DNA from: Sinohyriopsis cumingii
Taxonomy: Eukaryota; Mollusca; Bivalvia; Unionida; Unionidae
DNA length: 64,000 nucleotides
Assembly (NCBI GenBank): GCA_028554795.2
Contig: CM068835.1
Coordinates: forward strand, 36,226,401-36,290,400
Direction of reading: 5' to 3'
Shown here: positions 44,766 through 56,849 of the stretch, piece by piece
How positions within the stretch are numbered: the first letter of the stretch is position 1
Layout: each line of letters starts with the position of its first letter
Translations under genes and position numbers: made by a program
The notes under the pieces: generated by a model
Database searches by the model: none
What the model was told of the DNA's origin: nothing
The model's input: only the letters and a program-made list of their open reading frames with translations

Positions 44766-45688
44766 CGGGGATTTGCTCATTTAAATTATTTTGCGAAGTG
44801 ATGAATTTAACTGATACAATTTTGTTAAGAAATCAACAACGACTCTAGACGTTCATTTTTACAATAAATATTTTGCTAAAGAAAAAAAAACATAGATAAA
44901 TTCATTATGATTCTTTATGAATATCGTATTAAGGTGTGAAAAGTAAACTTTTATTTCCTTTCGTCAAATTTATATAACCGTAAACATTGAGAACTATATA
45001 AACAATGATAGGTGTTTATTTATTTATTTAGTTTCATAAACATATTAAACATTTGTGTGTAATAAATATTTGTTGAGACACGTCCGTCTGAAAACGAAAT
45101 ACAAATCTATCACATTATGAAGATATTCATGCAACCAGTTCCAAGAGATTTCGATGAATCGTTTGATTTGTAAATATGCTCTAGAGTATGTATGGTTCAT
45201 GAAGTTAAATATGTGTTTTGCAGCACATATTGAAATATATATCTTTTGTTTCGGGCAAAATAATGCGTCAAATGTGATGTATTATTGATGTTATTATGCT
45301 GACCATTTATTTAATTAAGGGTCTATTTGGATTATATTCCTAATTGTATACACATTTGTAGATTGTCACGACTCTATGGTCGTTAACTAAGTATCAGAAA
45401 TGAGTGAAAACCAACACGTTTTGTAACGTTCATCAATAACGTATTGCCCTAAAATAGAAAAGAAAACTTAAAAATAATTACATTATTGTGAATGGAATCT
45501 GAAAATGTCTTACAGTTCTAATAAATCAACAAATGTATCGGATATTCCAAATGAGTTCCAGTGGTAATAGGAAGGAAGTTCTGTATGTTATACTGATGCT
45601 CTTTTAGTCTTGGTGAATCACAATGATGTGATTCAAAATGTCTATAAATGCATTCAAAGTAGTTTCATTACGATTCAAATGGCTCAAA
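44766..45688. other. Non-coding stretch, no gene recognised
   Basis: Very AT-rich, no open frame over 60 codons, no repeat ends seen. Confidence 0.5.
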
Positions 45689-45890
45689 GTGACGCTCTGC
45701 ATTAAGAGGTTAGTGTTAGGACTGTTATGCTGGTGTCAGGATAATGTGAATATGTGGGCCATCATCCTACATGTCTGCGCTATGATAGCCCATTGCTAGA
45801 CATCACTATAACCTGTCACGCTGCTGACATCGAGCAATATAACTGAACACTTGTAAAAGCTACATTAAAAATCAAAATCACACAAACAAT
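45689..45890 (+). repeat. SINE family A, copy 5 (5' truncated)
   Basis: Starts within the body (CTCTGCATTAAGAGGTTAG) and runs to the 3' end (TAGACATCACTATAACCTGT, then AAAAGCTACATTAAAA, then ACACAAAC). The tRNA-like head is missing. Confidence 0.85.
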
Positions 45891-47069
45891 ATATGATTCA
45901 GAATGTCTGTAAATGAATTTTCAGTAATTCCAAAACGGCTACTTATTCCTCAAGTCTGAGCAGAACTGAATGACTCCACTAAGACTGAGATTTAACCTAG
46001 ACAAAACTAATTTTCTGAAAAGCATACTTTCTATAGAAGTTATATGTGATAACAGAAACATAATGAGGGTTGAATGTTCATTATAGATTATTCTACCTTT
46101 TTCCACGAGGTCAGATATATAGCTGCTAACCGATCAAGTAATTCAAAATGGTTTGATGTCCAGTTCTTACTAGAGTTGATATTTTTCAATATTATTGAGA
46201 ACCATCTCAACGTTTATTAGAGGCTCAACATTCTAAAGCCAAGTGAAATACACCAAACCTTGATAATAAATATCAGTTTTGCAATATTAAGAAAGGGTTT
46301 GCGCGCATACAATGCAAAGTTTTTCGGCAAGGACGCGTGTGATAAAGAACTTATGAGAACCTACAAAATTGCAACTCTAGCAAATTTTAAGGACTTCAAG
46401 AGGTATATGGTTTTGTACTGGGTGCAAGAATGTAATGTTTCTGGCACTATGGCAAAAGAAAAGAATAAATGAATAGAGAAAGATTGATAGAATTATGGCA
46501 ACGTTACCTTGTGCTGTGCATAAACCACAAATTGATACATATTAGCAACAATGTGGAATTTACATGGCTGCAAAAAAGGTGTCTATAACATATCGTACCT
46601 AGTTTATTATTGTAAAGGGATCAGTTAAATGAATTTAATATAATGCATATATTTTGATCGTTATTTCTTTTAGAAGTCACGCCAATGCTTGTTTTAGAAA
46701 ACACCAGGGACACTTTGGCTAAGAGATGGATCGAAGCAATTGTCTTCGTATTAAAAGTCTCACAAATGAAATAAGGAGAGGAATCCATAAAGACTGAAAT
46801 TATAACGATCAAAATTCCATTAATTTGTAATCATCTTCAGTCGATCAATTTGGTTGTTTTGTTCCATTTTTATGAAAAGAATAGCACTATCATCATTGTA
46901 AAGCAATGAGTTTTTTTTTACAGAATCATTTTTTGTTCCTTATCTCATAATTTATATTACGTCTTTTCATTTATGCCAGGATTCATGCATTTAAGCTGGA
47001 ACTTGTTCGTATTCTATTGGATTATTGACTGCTATATTGCTGTCGATCTGGGTAAAATTGCAATTACTG

Positions 47070-47070
<1 letters not shown>
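45891..47070. other. Non-coding stretch, no gene recognised
   Basis: A plus-strand frame of 70 codons (46260-46472) and a minus-strand frame of 63 codons (46621-46812) have normal composition but no recognisable domain. Confidence 0.4.

Positions 47071-47157
<87 letters not shown>
47071..47157. repeat. (AT)n microsatellite
   Basis: About 43 AT units abutting repeat family F copy 3. Confidence 0.95.
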
Positions 47158-47160
<3 letters not shown>

Positions 47161-48045
47161 CTATGCTGGGGTGTGGACCGAGACAAGGAAATCCTAGTCA
47201 AGGGGTTACATTATTTGTCTCTGCACGAGGTTTTTAGATTATTTTTCTCACCTGATATCTTCCTTTAAAGTAAAAAGAACTCTTCACGTGCTAATGTTTT
47301 CAGGCGGCTCATTAATACAAATATGTTAATGAGGGATGTTGTGTGACCGTTGCATCCGAATTGCACAATTTATACGGGTTAGCAAAGGAAAAAACAACAT
47401 CAAACGTGGCATAGTAATGAATTATTGTCACATTTAATATATTTATGTTATATAAGAAAGAGCTCTTAAAACTCACTTATTTCGACTGCAAGAACAAACC
47501 TAAAGACCTAATAATGTTATCTACCTTAAAGATTTTCAGCATGTTTTTTTCTTCTTTCTAATTTGTATAGTGTTTGTTTTTGTAATTATATTCTTATATA
47601 TGTTCATTTTATGTTCAAGGTGTTGTCTAATGTTGTAAAGTGCTTAGAGTTTCTAAAGATTAGGCGCTATACAAAGTCCTCATTATTATTATTATTATTA
47701 TTATTGTAAAATTGACAGTACATAATTCATATTTATTAAAAGAAACTTTCATTTTCATCAGTTGCAATTTTAAAAATTATGAAGCAATTCTGTCTACTCA
47801 GCTCTACTGTAGCTATACTTAGTACAAGCTGTAACGAAGATTAACATCTTGCTTTCGATTATTCAGGGGTAATTAGGAATACGCTTCACTATCGTACATA
47901 ATTCTCCTTTTCTTTAGAGGAGGTCAACCTGTGTGTGACATACTTGTGGTGTCCTTAATATTGATTGTAAAATCACCCCCGTGTATAAAAGATCGTCCAA
48001 ATACCGACCCTAGTGGATAACCATGTGCTAAATTTTCAAGTTCAC
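47158..48045 (-). repeat. Interspersed repeat F, copy 3, split by a LINE tail
   Basis: The reverse complement matches 61570-62223: TTTATACACGGGGGTGATTT and TACAGCTTGTACTAAGTATA (near 47810), GATGCAACGGTCACAC (near 47354), CATATTTGTATTAATGAGCC, GGTGAGAAAAATAATCTA and GGTCCACACCCCAGC. A 3' LINE tail (47455-47706) interrupts it in the middle. Only one palindromic arm is clear, next to the (AT)n tract. Confidence 0.8.
47455..47706 (+). mobile_element. CR1/L2-like LINE 3' end with (ATT)n tail
   Basis: The last ORF2 codons read ERALKTHLFRLQEQT-stop, a common C-terminus in CR1/L2-type LINEs. A short 3' UTR follows with AAAGTGCTTAGAGTTTCTAAAGATTAGGCGCTATACAAA and seven or eight ATT units. A second, shorter copy of the UTR lies at 59760-59985. 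It sits inside repeat F copy 3, so it inserted later. Confidence 0.75.
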
Positions 48046-48960
48046 GGATTCTTTGAAATTTTAAGTTTCTGTCTTGGAAATATGGTAAGTGCTAGAATGA
48101 TTGCTTATGGGTTAATGGGTTAACTGATAAATGATTCCTTCTGGCTGGTAAGAGCATTATTTGTCATTGAATATCGTAGGTAAATTTTTTATTACATTTG
48201 GGCAAAATGGATATGCTTAAAAAAATTAGAAGAGAGCCTGTTTGATATAACATTTATCTGGCTTTTACTAAGTGTCCAGTAGTTTTGAAGAGAGTTGGGA
48301 GTCTATGAAGTTGATAGGTCTATAGTCTATGTGCATTGGTCAGTGTTTTCTGTCGGTTCATTACACACAGCATTTAGAATTCTATCATATCTATAGCACT
48401 GACTGTCAATTGTCAGGTCAGCGTCATTAAATGTAGCTATCAGTATATAATTTGCTTCACACAAAATATTTAAAACAAGTTTCGTAGCTTTAAGATGACC
48501 TGAATATGTACTTAGCTAGGCCTGGATATAGGATACAATTGACCATGCTATGTGGAACGAACTAGCAAAATACCAAAAACCTCGATATCGTATGCATGTG
48601 TCTTTGTTTCTCTCGAAATGTTTTTGTATGGTGTGTTCTCAAAGATGGATTAACATTAAAGTACTATGTTTTTGCTATATATATGTTGTTGTTGTTGTTT
48701 GATTTTAGAACAACTACGTCAAGCACAGCAAAAGACAGCAAAGGTTTCACTTAACAATTATAACTTTTTTCCTTATTAAGAAAGGAATATATACCTAGAT
48801 TCTACTTAGATAATTGTTCAGATTTTTTTAAATGTACAAGGCCTGATTACCTATATATAGAGCAAGAAGCAAAAATATTACCTGGTGAATGATGCTGTGT
48901 TTTGAATATGTTAAATTGCAAACGTGCAGAGTTAATTTAATCGAATTTGAAAAGACAATG
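48046..48960. other. Non-coding stretch, no gene recognised
   Basis: No open frame over 60 codons. A short (GTT)n run near 48688. Nothing else seen. Confidence 0.5.
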
Positions 48961-48964
48961 GGAA

Positions 48965-49140
48965 ACATAACCTACATGGGTGTTTGTACCATGACAAGGA
49001 TCACCAAGTAGGGGGTTACAATATTTATCTCCCCCTCGGCAGAACCTGGTAGGGAGACAAATAATGAAATCCATAGATTGGGATTACTTTGTCTTGGTGT
49101 ATACCCCTACATAGATTCTCTTCAAAAACGTTCTGTATCC
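48965..49140. repeat. Repeat F, copy 4: isolated palindromic terminus
   Basis: Arms AACCTACATGGGTGTTTGTA-CCATGACAAGGAT and ATTACTTTGTCTTGGTGTATACCCCTACATAGATT are inverted copies. The centre holds GGGGGTTACAATATTTATCT, as in the termini at 62.1 and 62.8 kb. The long body of the repeat is absent. Confidence 0.65.
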
Positions 49141-49679
49141 ATTCAAGTTATATTGAAAGATTATGGCTATGTTGAAACCACTAAAGGTAGAACATTAAGG
49201 ATATTCGTTTCTGGTAGAATTATTTTGTTTGTTAAACAATTGTTTTTGCTTTAATTCTAACCATAATAATTTAACAACACAAAGACATTCATTATTGGAT
49301 GCGCATTTTATTGCACTATTTTCTGCAAGAACCGCTGCCAAGAAAAAGAATAATTACGTATAAAATTATTGCAAATTACACCCCATCATCCCGTGTCCAT
49401 GGAACAATTACATGGCGGTCATTCAACAATCAGCACATGTACTTGCTTGTGGGTTTTTAAATCATTCATCATCATGTAACTATTCAAAAACAGAAATGTC
49501 AAAGGATAAAAAAAAACATTTTAAATTCACATACAGTAATTCAGATATTTATAATCGACAGTATTCACTGATGGACGCTTTTAAACATGAACACTGGTAC
49601 ATCGGCGAGGCATGACCAAATACTAAACCAGTTTTTGAAACATCTACAGGAGCCATCATTTATCGCTTTTTGGAAATTT

Positions 49680-50330
49680 ATAATGATTTATGGACCTTTG
49701 GTAATATACCAAAGTCTTGGAAAGAGGTCAAGGCAGTGCCTGTTATAAATCAGATAAGGATAGATCCTATGAACTACAATCTCAATGCTTTGTCTGCAAG
49801 GCAGTCGAAAGAATAATCATTCCAAGTCATATTTACCATGCAAACTCTAACATATTAATATCTCCTTTCCATCCTGGTTTCCGATATAACCGTAGAACCA
49901 AGTGTCATCTAACTGAACTTGACAAGTTTATACCGCGATGCATTTACCATGAAAAAAGACTTGGTAACTGTTTTCTTAGGCTTCGAAAAGGCATATGATA
50001 TAACATGAAAGTACTGAATAATGAATGACCAGCAAGTACTTTGTCTAATAGTCCCTCTACCCATTGTTATGGCAAACTTTCTGACGCAGAATTCAAGGGA
50101 CGAGTAGGCTGTATCCTCTCTGATATCTACGAGCGCGAGATGGGTGTTACAAGTGGATGAACCACAGCCTTATCTCCAGCTGCGTCATTACCGAGTAGTA
50201 AATGAACACTCTCTATGGGCAAGAAAACTACTGCCACAATAGTCGTTGATCCTGAAATTAGGTTTGGTGACAAATCGACACAATGGAGATGACTTTGGAA
50301 AAGCAGCCCCTTACCCACTGAAAAAGATCA
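49680..50330 (+). pseudogene. Reverse transcriptase palm/fingers relic
   Basis: FGNIPKSWKEVKAVPVINQI, then in another frame SDKDRSYELQSQCFVCKAVE, then FHPGFRYNRRTKCHLTELDK and LRLRKGI (where FLDLEKAFD is usual). This is the typical sequence of the first motifs of a LINE reverse transcriptase. Later EMGVTSG at about 50139 matches the EtGVPQGS motif. The catalytic YxDD-type motif is not readable. Several stops and frameshifts. Confidence 0.7.
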
Positions 50331-51348
50331 CCTTCACTATAAGAAGACTCCTCATATAGGTGCAGAGTGCCTAATAATAAAAGTTTCAGACAAGCTCTCG
50401 TGTATATTAATACTTGAATAGGATAGGATTGGCACAGTCTCCAAAAAGATATATTGCACATTCCAACATGAATGGTTCACCATTCCTTTTAATAAAATTA
50501 GACTGTTTGTTTGACACAACAAACCTATTGTTTGCCATAAATGACCGTTAACTCAGCCTTAGAGAAACAAACGCAGTTGGAGCTGGTCTGTCTTTATTCT
50601 CCTGTTAATGTTTTAATTTATAGCAAAGTGAAATAACATGTCATACTTTCTTGCAATAACTGCATGTAGGAAGAGATTAGGACTGAAATTTGTATGTGCT
50701 TGTATGAGACTGTTATGGGTTTCTACTAAAAACCCATGAAGAAGAAGATTTATTGACATCTTACATTTTGTGGTTCAATGAATAATAGTCAGTTGTACTA
50801 GCAGTATCTTCCAAAGTTCCTACCTTTCGTTCATGAAGACAGGTCTTGACATAACTATGAATGCAATTATTGAACTCTTTAACTATGAGCTGTCTAAAGA
50901 TGTCATAATGTTAATCGATCATTCTGAATGCGGATGAGCTATCAAATAGTTATGCATTCTCTATAGCAGACTCAACATGGGTTAGCTATTTTCCCTGCAC
51001 AACTCCTGACCTTCTTTTTGAATGTCTCAGACAACAGCTCTTACCCATGCATGCTACTTCCCTTAACCACTTGATAACAGCACTTGCTTCTACCAACAAT
51101 GAAGTGTAGACTTCACGAGCTTTGCAATACTTATACTCTGTAATAACAAAATCCAGTGCTCTCTTTGCCATTTTAAATTTACAGCAATTTTTTCAGAATG
51201 AGGCAATTATTGATCGACGTCTTGTCAGAAACAAAATGTTACACCTTAATAACATTGTGAAAGCTTTATGCGAAATAAAACAAAAAGAGGGACTTGAAAT
51301 ATTGTGTCGTCCGGGGTACAAATTTAATCAGGAAATAGAACTAAATGC

Positions 51349-51561
51349 TTGGAATCCCATGATGTATTCAAAGTAGTAGCTCACATTGAAAAGTTGTTCT
51401 CCCGCTTATATGTGACCATTTTTAGATTCGAACTGGACTATGTTTGTGTTGTTTATGGTTCTGTCAGGAAGGCACATTTAAAGATGCTTGACATAATTCA
51501 CCATCGATCAATACGGCCAGCTTTGGAAGCTTTTATGACATCCCTATGTGAAATTCGTTAG
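51349..51561 (+). pseudogene. Reverse transcriptase C-terminal relic
   Basis: The reading frame contains FRFELDYVCVVYGSVRKAHL, KMLDIIHHRSIRPALEAFMT and SLCEIR. This is the well-known block after the reverse-transcriptase domain of jockey-like LINEs (DYG..VYGSA..S.LK.LD..HN..LR...GAFRTSPVESL). Broken off at a stop after SLCEIR. The frame just before it (51122-51376) probably belongs to the same ORF but is too decayed to align by eye. Confidence 0.8.
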
Positions 51562-51600
51562 GATAAGACCCACCTAAGTGCGTTTCTTCAAATATACTCT

Positions 51601-53082
51601 TTAAGGCGAAGTACGATATATACGATATATTGTATCGATCTCCAACCTACATGATATCGTGACTACAATGTTCAACACATAAAGGAGCTTTCCGATATAG
51701 TAAATGTGTGTTATATTTTAAATTTCTACACACCATTTACATCCCCCGCTAGTTGGAAACTTTTACATGTTTTCACCATCTCATCCTTCCGTATGTATAC
51801 TTATCTCGCTTGTAATAAATCCTTTTGATACATACATTTGTATTATATAAAATTGTATGTTCCGTTATAAAGCTTTGGGATGTGTCGGAGTGTATTGTAG
51901 TGGTAGTTGCTCTGATGGTGATCACGATCAGCATTTATGCTATTCTATGTCTACTTGGCCTCTTGAGCCACATGTGCACCCCCAAACATATCGATGCCCC
52001 TCAAAGACTGGTTGACTAATGTGGCTATCGTCGTCTTGACGTACTAATGCATCATATCACTACTTACGCCTGCGTAAGTATATTTATGGGTGGTGTGATG
52101 AGGTTGGGTCTTCTTTTTACCTTACTCTGTAATGACAATGAGCAAAGCTCGGAAGGGCCCTCGTCGTCTTGACGTACGAATACATCATATTACAGCATTG
52201 TCACGCAGTAAAGCCAACAACCAACCAGCAATTAAATATTTCTACTCACGTTATACAGAAAATAAAGATATATTTCTGCAAAGTGATATTTCTCCCGTTG
52301 AACATATTTCCTATAGTTGTAACTTTATTATGGACCAGTAAATGGTGGAGAACAGATGGTAGATTTCTAAATCTTTTAAAGCGTTTTACGCGTTCGTTTT
52401 CTTTCCTTTATTAAAGTAATGCTGTTCATTAAAATTGTTTATAGTTTGATAACTTTTTATCATCATTTTATAGGTCATTGATGTGGCAATAATATCACAA
52501 TATTGTAAGATCCGCACATGATTCATATTTCTACACACCCTAGCTGTAATTATTGGAGTCATAATGCTCTTATAGTAATGTATTAGTTTTGAGTTTTGCC
52601 GTAAACTTGTTTTGTTTCAGAAGCAAAGATACACTGTGTTATTGTTGTTGAATTATCCAATAAAGTATGTACTGCAATGTTATATCGTCCGATGTACGGT
52701 AAATGGAACTAAACACACGGGAATGATTATATATATGTACCAAAAGGCCCTATCTGTGCATAACAACTGCTGAATTAAACATTTTAGACTGAATCTAACA
52801 AATACAAGATTTTAGCAAGATGTCGGTTACCAAAATGCTATGTAACTACCAATCACGCACGATAGCTCATCAGCACATTCGATGAGAAGGATTCGTTTGG
52901 AGCACGCTTAGACCTGTGTAACACTTTTAGAGCGATCTTGGAGTTACGTTTGGAAAATTGTGGTTTTGCTTCTCCTGTAACGTAGTTTATGACCACAGAG
53001 TCGTAAACTCCTGATACGGACATACCATCGTTTAAGAACAGAACACGTGCTTATTGGAATGGTTCTTCTTATTAGTGTTGAC
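51601..53082. other. Non-coding stretch, no gene recognised
   Basis: Contains a 64-codon frame (51825-52019) with one hydrophobic segment resembling a membrane helix, and frames at 52132-52414 with no domain. A motif CGTCGTCTTGACGTACKAAT is repeated at 52029 and 52161, 132 bp apart. No support for a real gene. Confidence 0.4.
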
Positions 53083-53252
53083 CGCTCCGGTGGCCCAGTG
53101 GTAAGATCATCCGGCTCGGATGCGGGAGGTCGTGGGTTCGATCCCCGGCCGAGTCATACCAAAGACTTAGAAAAATGATACTAACAGCTGCCTCGCTTGG
53201 AGCTCAGCATTAAGAGGTTAGTGTTAGTGATCGGCCTGGTGTCAGGATAATG
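53083..53252 (+). repeat. SINE family A, copy 6 (3' truncated)
   Basis: Best preserved tRNA-like head of the family: A-box TGGCCCAGTGG and B-box GGTTCGATCCC at the normal distance, then ACCAAAGACTTAGAAAAATG and the body to GGTGTCAGGATAATG, where it stops abruptly. Confidence 0.88.
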
Positions 53253-53562
53253 TTTCTAAAAGTGCAACATAATTGGTTTGGCGCCTTGACCTATACTTAA
53301 AGCGGAACCTTTACGTTAGGATATTTTTTTAAGAAATAGAATGTCTTTGTTTGTGATATGGTTAATTTAAATATCTCTTTTGATATGCATATTAAGATTT
53401 ATTGTGCTTATGGAGCCGTGGTAGCTCAGCAGTTAGCTTGATTCAATTCCATTCTTGTGTTTAAAAACTACTACAAATGACATGTATTGAGACTGGTCTC
53501 TCTCGGTGATGGAACTCAGGAGATGGATAACTTCTTAGCTTAGAGACAATTCTTTATGTCCT
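53253..53562. other. Non-coding stretch with a tRNA-like scrap
   Basis: GTGGTAGCTCAGCAGTTAGC at about 53418 resembles a tRNA D-arm/A-box but has no matching B-box or acceptor stem. Nothing else seen. Confidence 0.4.
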
Positions 53563-53870
53563 CAAGTGAGTTAATTTCCGTTTTGTAAAAACTGGGAACC
53601 AGGCTGATCCCCGGTTTGCTTTCAATGGATTTGAAATAGCTCTAAATCAAGTGTATCTAGTATATGTTAAACTTATACAATTTGTATTTTAGACGGAGCT
53701 ATTCAACAAATTACACCTTTCAAATGTTAGAATGCAATTTCACATTTTTATTGGATCATGTCAATATGCCATATTATTTGATGCAAGAGAAAATTGTTAC
53801 GTAAGACTGAATCGGTAGTGATCGTTTTAAATTGTAGGCAGACACGTAACGGAGAGAATAGTCTAAAGTC
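53563..53870 (+). repeat. Interspersed repeat E, copy 2
   Basis: Inverted partner of 22545-22870; see that entry for shared blocks. Confidence 0.7.
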
Positions 53871-54808
53871 CCATGGGACAGTTTGTTTGCAGATTTTCTT
53901 CCGATGATGACCTGAAAATGATAATAATATTACTTTAAAGATACAAATAAAAACTAGCTAATGATTTTTTTTATAATAATGCTTGTAAGATTCTAGCTGA
54001 GGTATTAAGGTTAATTCCTTATGCAAATTGTGTCTTTTATACTAAACCAACACTACCACCAATCCCTCTTTTTCACAGTCATTTTTGACACGAAAGACAC
54101 GGAAGCTAAAAGAATCAGTATGTGCCTTATGCATGAATACAGTTCACTAGTATTATAACAAATTAGCAAACTTTTCATCACCTCTCAACCATTGATAATT
54201 TTATATATTTCCCTCTTTAGCAGACACACGTAACTATGTAAGCCGAGTCGGCTGCTCATTTGCAGCCCAAGTTACCCATTTGATGTCCAATGCTCGTCTA
54301 CCTGTGACATGCAGTCACCAAGAATCCAACCCATTTCCAAACCTAACTCATAGTAAATGTAAACTACATTACATATTTGTCTTATGTGTGAATGTATAAA
54401 TGCTAGGAGTATGATAATTAGACTCATGCCTTCTATTTTAAAAATTATGAAGGTGTCAAAATACGAAACTATCCCGTGAGACCTTAAGAATTAAAATAGC
54501 TGTCTGATTAAGGGAAATCTTCTTGTTTTCAAAACTTCGGCCAATTCTAAATAAAACGCAAACTAAAGAGATGTCAAATTCAAAATTGTTTGTTTTCTAT
54601 GATTTATTGAATTTATCGATGGACAAAAGCTATCAAACAGAGCAACAGCTATGAAACAGCTTTATATTTTACGTATTAGTTTCCCCTCTGAAACATACAG
54701 TTTCCATATAATTTGTCATTTTCATCATTTTTCATAGCTAATACACCCTGTGGTGTTAGTGCCTGGTGATATCAGAGATACCAGGGTACGCTTTCACTGT
54801 GCTGACGA
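53871..54808. other. Non-coding stretch, no gene recognised
   Basis: AT-rich, no open frame over 60 codons, no repeat recognised. Confidence 0.5.
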
Positions 54809-54817
54809 TTCAGTAGC

Positions 54818-54927
54818 TTCCGCTAGTAATAAATGTACAGAAATTCCTGAGTAATCTTTTCATGAATTTAATATTAACTTCGTGAAAATATTACTCAGGA
54901 ATTTCCATACATTTATTACTAGCGGAA
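54818..54927. repeat. Near-perfect 49-bp inverted repeat (hairpin)
   Basis: The arm 54818-54866 (TTCCGCTAGTAATAAATGTA onward) is the reverse complement of 54879-54927 with only about four mismatches, around a 12-bp AT loop. Weaker pairing (ATTCAGTAGC with CCTCCTGAAG) extends the stem outward to about 54809-54936. It could be a foldback MITE or an inverted duplication. No target duplication identified. Confidence 0.9.
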
Positions 54928-54936
54928 CCTCCTGAA

Positions 54937-56720
54937 GCCCCCTCTGATATGATAGATGTCTTGCCCGGGTATTGGCCTCTCATTCAAAGTTTCTCTGCCT
55001 CTTTTATCAATAATGTTGGTGTTTCAGTGTAAACACTTTCTATTTTGATCAACAAGCTATCTGATATTAGAACGATCACATTCACAGGGTGTCAATCAGG
55101 GTGTGAGGGTTACTCATTTTAACTTTAGTGTCAGTTTAATTACAACTTACTCAACAATATGCACTTTGGAAATTCATCTAGCATAAGGTACTCTTCATCC
55201 ATTTATCGGTTGTTAGGGGATGGGGTGGGGGTGATTGGCACTTGCGAGTTTGTTTTCAGCCGATTTTATTATTTTCGTTATTATTATTATTAATATGATT
55301 ATTTTTATCATATAATGTATATAATATAGTTTTATTTTGCTATAAATCACTGCAAGATATTTTCCAGCTATTGATAGACGCACATTTAAAAAAGACATTG
55401 TCAGGCTACTGGCAAAGAACATGAATTTGTTTGTTCCCAACATAACTGATATTTACCATGGTACGAAGCGCGGTATATGTAAATATACCGCAGAGCAAAA
55501 CTGTTCGTGGTACCAAGTTCTAATAATGAGAATCCCATGTAGAACATATAACAAGGGAGTTTAGGACGTATAAGCACATGAGAAACTTGAGAAATAAAAT
55601 CTTGATGAATCATAGTGAATGTGTCACAGATTTAATTGCCATTACTTGGCAATTATTCGTCCCAAGTATCAATATAATCCATTTTAGGTTTAGGATTATA
55701 AGCAAATGAACTTATACGCAAATGTTTTATGACAATGACCTTTAACACAAGGTCGAAAACGTTGAATCTATCCCACATTAATTCTGATTGGAAATTATAT
55801 TATATACAGCAAAATTACAATTGTGGACAAATTTTTGAATATCAAGAAATGAAGGAATAAAGATAAATCTGAGCAGAGAGAAAATATAATTTTACTTTCT
55901 GTAGGGGCGTTTCATATGCTTGCTAGCTGATATGGAAATCCGCAATTGCTGGTTTTGTCTTCAGCGCATTATTCCAGCTTATCACCAATATTCACCTGAG
56001 TCTTATTTTTATCTAATGCACGTTTATTCTACTCAGATCCGTTTCAAATAGTGGGCCTACCTCTCTTCATTCTTGGATGAGTTTGTCTGCCAAGTTCTAG
56101 CGTTGTTCTTTTTAGATCAGTCACTATCAAAACTTGCTGACCGTATCACATCATCACTTACGGTACACTCTCGAATTACAAGTGACTTTGGGGACTGAAT
56201 TAAGAGGTGGCAGCTTCTAATTCTGAACTGAGTATCTGAAAGTAATTTAAACTTAACTTAAACGAAAACGTTCTTAACTGTACCTTAGTCACATTGGAGG
56301 ATCGATGGAAGTTATGAAAAAAGGCGGCATTTGGGTTTTGAACTCGCGGAGTGACTATATGTATTTCGAAAAGTGTGGAAGTCCTTTAGTCTCTCAAGTA
56401 GGCGACAACACTGTAGTCCTATCTGTTGATCACGTAAGCTTGGGTAAGTTATTTTAGATTAGCCCATGCGTACATTTATATTTTTAAAAAGTAAAAGCCC
56501 AGGAGTGTTGCATTTGTTATTCACTGTTATCATGTATAAATTACAATGGTTGTTACAGACGGAGGGTGAGAAAATTTTCAATTTACCAATAATAAAATCC
56601 ATATAGCAAATAATTGTTGACCAGTGCCTTCCCATCATGTGTTTATATTTGAACTAGCTATGCGTGCGTTTTACGTGTCAGAATGCCCCTCATCTTTGTT
56701 TGAGAGCAGATTATATATAT
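54937..56720. other. Non-coding stretch, no gene recognised
   Basis: Short minus-strand frames at 55213-55613 have no recognised domain. AATATACCGC flanks a small palindrome near 55485. Nothing else seen. Confidence 0.45.
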
Positions 56721-56761
56721 CTCTCTCTCTCTCTAACTCTCTCTCTCTCTCTCTCTCTCTC

Positions 56762-56847
<86 letters not shown>
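56721..56847. repeat. (TC)n(AT)n compound microsatellite
   Basis: TC units with one TAAC interruption to 56762, then about 42 AT units to 56847. Confidence 0.95.

Positions 56848-56849
<2 letters not shown>

Larger units (their letters stand above)
49560..51600 (+). mobile_element. Decayed jockey/CR1-like LINE, reverse-transcriptase region
   Basis: A run of reverse-transcriptase relics in consistent order over about 2 kb. It opens with IPKSWKEVKAVPV (49699), goes through the ERIIIPSHI and HPGFRYNRRTKCHL blocks and ends with the C-terminal LDYVCVVYGSVRKAHLKMLD block (51430). The polymerase active site region is too decayed to read. No 5' or 3' terminus was found. Confidence 0.75.

Noticed and set aside
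51825..52019. 64-codon frame with a hydrophobic segment, possible small membrane protein
   Set aside because: Short, no homologue recognised, next to decayed LINE sequence and without gene structure.
53083..53160. Possible tRNA gene with good A and B boxes
   Set aside because: It is continuous with the SINE family A body, is repeated in other copies, and the acceptor stem does not pair convincingly.
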